NCBI GenBank assembly: GCA_014526335.1
Contig: JACTAT010000048.1
Span: forward strand, 2,624,325 to 2,688,324
Direction: 5' to 3'
DNA: 64,000 bases
Origin: Chrysaora quinquecirrha
Lineage: Eukaryota; Cnidaria; Scyphozoa; Semaeostomeae; Pelagiidae
Shown here: positions 61,526 through 64,000 of the stretch, piece after piece
Position numbering within the stretch: the stretch's first letter is position 1
Layout of the letters: each line of letters starts with the position of its first letter
The notes under the pieces: generated by a model
The model's input: only the letters and a program-made list of their open reading frames with translations
Database searches by the model: none
Told to the model about the DNA's origin: nothing
Translations under genes and position numbers: made by a program

Positions 61526-64000
61526 CCTATTTGATCAGCAGTTTCATTGTATTGATTGCGTTTTCAGGAGGCTTTGGGCTCATTCAAATTCACGCGACTT
61601 TTTAAATGCGATAAACTCTTGGCATGCTGTCGCTGATCAGTTTTTGAGATGTGCCATGAGTTGAGAAGTGCCATTTGAATTTCAGAATGACTTCTCCTGC
61701 TGTCTTATGGAAAAGTCGTTCCACTACAAAACAATAAGAGCAGCAATCTACAGTGACCTTTAACCTGTTATGGACAGTAAAATTAGGTGTGTCACTTTCA
61801 ATACGCTCAGTTGATATAAGTTATTAAATGATAGATGTGCTGAAGAGAACTATGCTTGTATTTCAACTTTAGAAACATACTTTTGCACTTTTTTCGCTTT
61901 TTCGAGTTTCAACATCTGCAAACTTCAAGGGGGGGGACTAAATCTGCCGCCCATCGGTTGGGCGACGAAGAAAATTTTGGTTGCTAGACCCTCTAAAACG
62001 GCTATTTTAGCTATTTGAGAACCTCATCTTTGGAATGAAAGAAATAGTAAACCCACGAAAAAGGGAAGGAAAACCTTTGAATTTCGAAATAAAACTTTAG
62101 AAACAATACAGTATGTCTATAATGATCGGCTTTGCTCTGGTGAAGATTCAACCATCTTGTTTGCTATGATAAGGAGCATGATTTTGGGTGTGATCGCGGC
62201 CGTTGCACGACGCACAGCACGAAAAGATTTTAATATCCATCCGCTTTTTGAATTGGCTCACGAAAACTGTAGATACCAGTCATTTTAAGGCCTTACTCAT
62301 GACTGTAATAATTCGGTGCATGTAAATTATCTTCTCGAACTTTCACGGAAAGGGCCTGTAATTTTTCTGTAGCGTTAATCTATTAGAGGGCCTGGCTGGC
62401 GATCACCTCTTTGCCCCCCGGGCCAGACCGCGCCTGCAGGAGATTATCGCAAATGAAAATAAAACTCAAAACTGATGAGATGAAACTCGGCGAAGTGAAG
62501 CAAAAACGAAAATTGTACATTTTAATGGCGAAGATTTCCGCAGAACATGAAGTTTGTGCAGCATCAGACGAATCGTGAGCAAGAGTAATCAGACACCAAG
62601 AGTTATTTTACTGTGAAAGGAGCCACCGTGAACGGTGAAATATTTTTGTGAGGCTCAAACAAAACTAAGGCCAAAACTTCCTTCTCGATTTGACTGTCAC
62701 TTTGCTCGGCAGTTCTGAGTGCTCGGCTGCTATCTATGGCATCACCGGTCTGCCTTCTTGAAGGAAGAGAAACCCAAGACCATTGAAGATAGAAGAGTAT
62801 GCATATGCCTGACTAGACAGGGAAACGTCAAAAATGAAGCAAAAGGCATGCCTAGCATTTGAGTTGCGGATAAAAAGTTATGCACAGTTAAAAATGTGCT
62901 CCTCCGCAGAAGCTGAAATTTTTTGAGCTTACAAAGTTTATTCTATAATCTGTCTGAGGCACAACTACTCTCTTGTATACTTTTTTAAGGTATCACGGAT
63001 GTGCAAGAGGGGCCAAACTGTCAGAAAACGTAGACGAACATTGTGATAATTTACTGAACCAGGCGAAAAACTCGCGACTTTGAGTTCATGTGCTTTTCCG
63101 ATGATACATAGGTAATGCAATGTACGCCTGTTCAATTTCAATGTCTTACCATTATTATTGCAATTTTGCACAAGGTACATAAATGGTACAAATTTGTAAG
63201 AGAAACTTAGATTCGTAGTCGTGGGAAGTCAATCAGTTCTTATCCCTTAAGCAAGCCGAAACTTTGCAACTACGTGGTGCTCTTATGATTCTTTAAGCAC
63301 TATAAGCTTTTCTAAATTCAACTTAAAAACATTATTATTACCCGATCGGATTTACAAGGATAAAAAATATCAGAAGAACTTAGATTCACGTGATAGGTGG
63401 TCAATCAAACGTTTTTTTTCATCGAAGGATTATCTATTTTCAAGGATAAAAACAACTCAACGCAAAGCAATAGTCCCGAAATCAGGTCCTAAAAAGCCTG
63501 TTTCTATATTGAAAGAGAGTGTCAGTTATTTCATATACTGTTCGTCCGGTTGTAGCTTATGACAAACCTTCCCAGACTAAATATAGTCCGCCATTACATA
63601 AGAACTTCGTCATTTGTTGAAGCGTATACAGCGGAGCCCTTTGCCGAATCGGCTGGTCTAAATTTGGGCACAGTGCACCGTGGGTCTGCACTTCCGACGC
63701 TTGGAAGAGCGCTTAAAGCTTAAAGCTTAAAGCTAACTCAATTGAACTGTGTCCGAGCTTTCGAAAATGCTGGAATGGAAAATGGAAAGCAGGTATATTT
63801 CCAAGCAACAGAATATGAGATACGAATTTCAAAACAACGACAATAGATTTGAACTTATAATACATGCTTCGGCTAATAATTCAGCGCAATTTTAGAAGCC
63901 CTCAAATCTGTCGTCCCTGACAGATAAACATAGATTTAAGCTGGCAAAAACGATGGCAAAAGTATCCACAGAGTATGATGACAAACCAATTCATAGCGAA
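61526..64000. other. No gene seen
   Basis: AT-rich. A 71-codon minus-strand ORF (63180-62965, with TLKLNRRTLHYLCIIGKAHE) has no recognised family. A short tandem of cttaaag units lies at 63711-63733. No tRNA or repeat family recognised. Confidence 0.5.

Noticed and set aside
1..64000. CRISPR arrays, operons, bacterial promoters
   Set aside because: The sequence is eukaryotic: spliced exons, LINEs, Ty3/gypsy, BEL/Pao and Penelope-like elements. The regular repeats seen are minisatellites without spacers.

Overview
The window is eukaryotic and looks like a repeat-rich intergenic or intronic stretch of an early-branching animal, most likely a cnidarian. The base composition is AT-rich. There are no operons or tightly packed ORFs. 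Coding signal comes as short exons with GT/AG borders and as decayed retroelement ORFs. Several families here (CR1/L2-like LINEs with an SGNH-esterase ORF1, an RTE LINE, BEL/Pao, Ty3/gypsy, Penelope-like elements, THAP-bearing and Tc1-like DNA transposons) are ones I associate with corals and sea anemones. The species call is inference. An assembly gap of 843 N lies at 35536-36378.

Layout. 1-3268: a decayed multicopy gene of the HEEADTR/GCDTTS type, cut by an inverted LINE fragment, then a Penelope-like RT scrap. 3270-6693: three copies of a ~420 bp unit separated by 51-bp minisatellites. 7215-12000: two more LINE copies and a small winged-helix-like pseudogene. 13363-15147: a TTAA-type DNA transposon with a THAP gene and a divergent acidic exon. 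16071-16340 and 39398-39670: two immunoglobulin-domain exons on the minus strand, the best evidence for a host gene. 18200-20407: BEL/Pao remnant invaded by an RTE LINE with a GAT-rich tail. 20640-21165: another piece of the HEEADTR family. 25090-30580: a decayed multi-exon gene ending in PHD-like zinc fingers. 31813-33120: unrecognised exons. 33643-34851: C-terminal piece of the HEEADTR family, then a LINE tail. 43724-48410: a young Ty3/gypsy element with identical LTRs. 49250-57015: one long LINE copy split by a ~4 kb composite holding a TA-flanked TIR element and a Penelope-like element whose own 3' end is repeated in inverted orientation. 57095-61523: LINE, gypsy and Tc1 scraps, then a broken HUH-endonuclease/SF3-helicase Rep gene and a Tc1-type MITE. 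The last 2.4 kb shows nothing I can name.

How it fits together: almost every recognisable protein is encoded by a mobile element, and most are broken. The only good host-gene candidate is an Ig-superfamily gene on the minus strand, whose large introns would hold much of the repeat load; that both Ig exons belong to one gene is inference. The most interesting items are the Rep-like HUH/SF3 gene, the Penelope-like element with self-inverted ends (plus a 35-bp footprint of that end 17 kb away), and the THAP transposon with CRE-like palindromes facing each of its two divergent genes.
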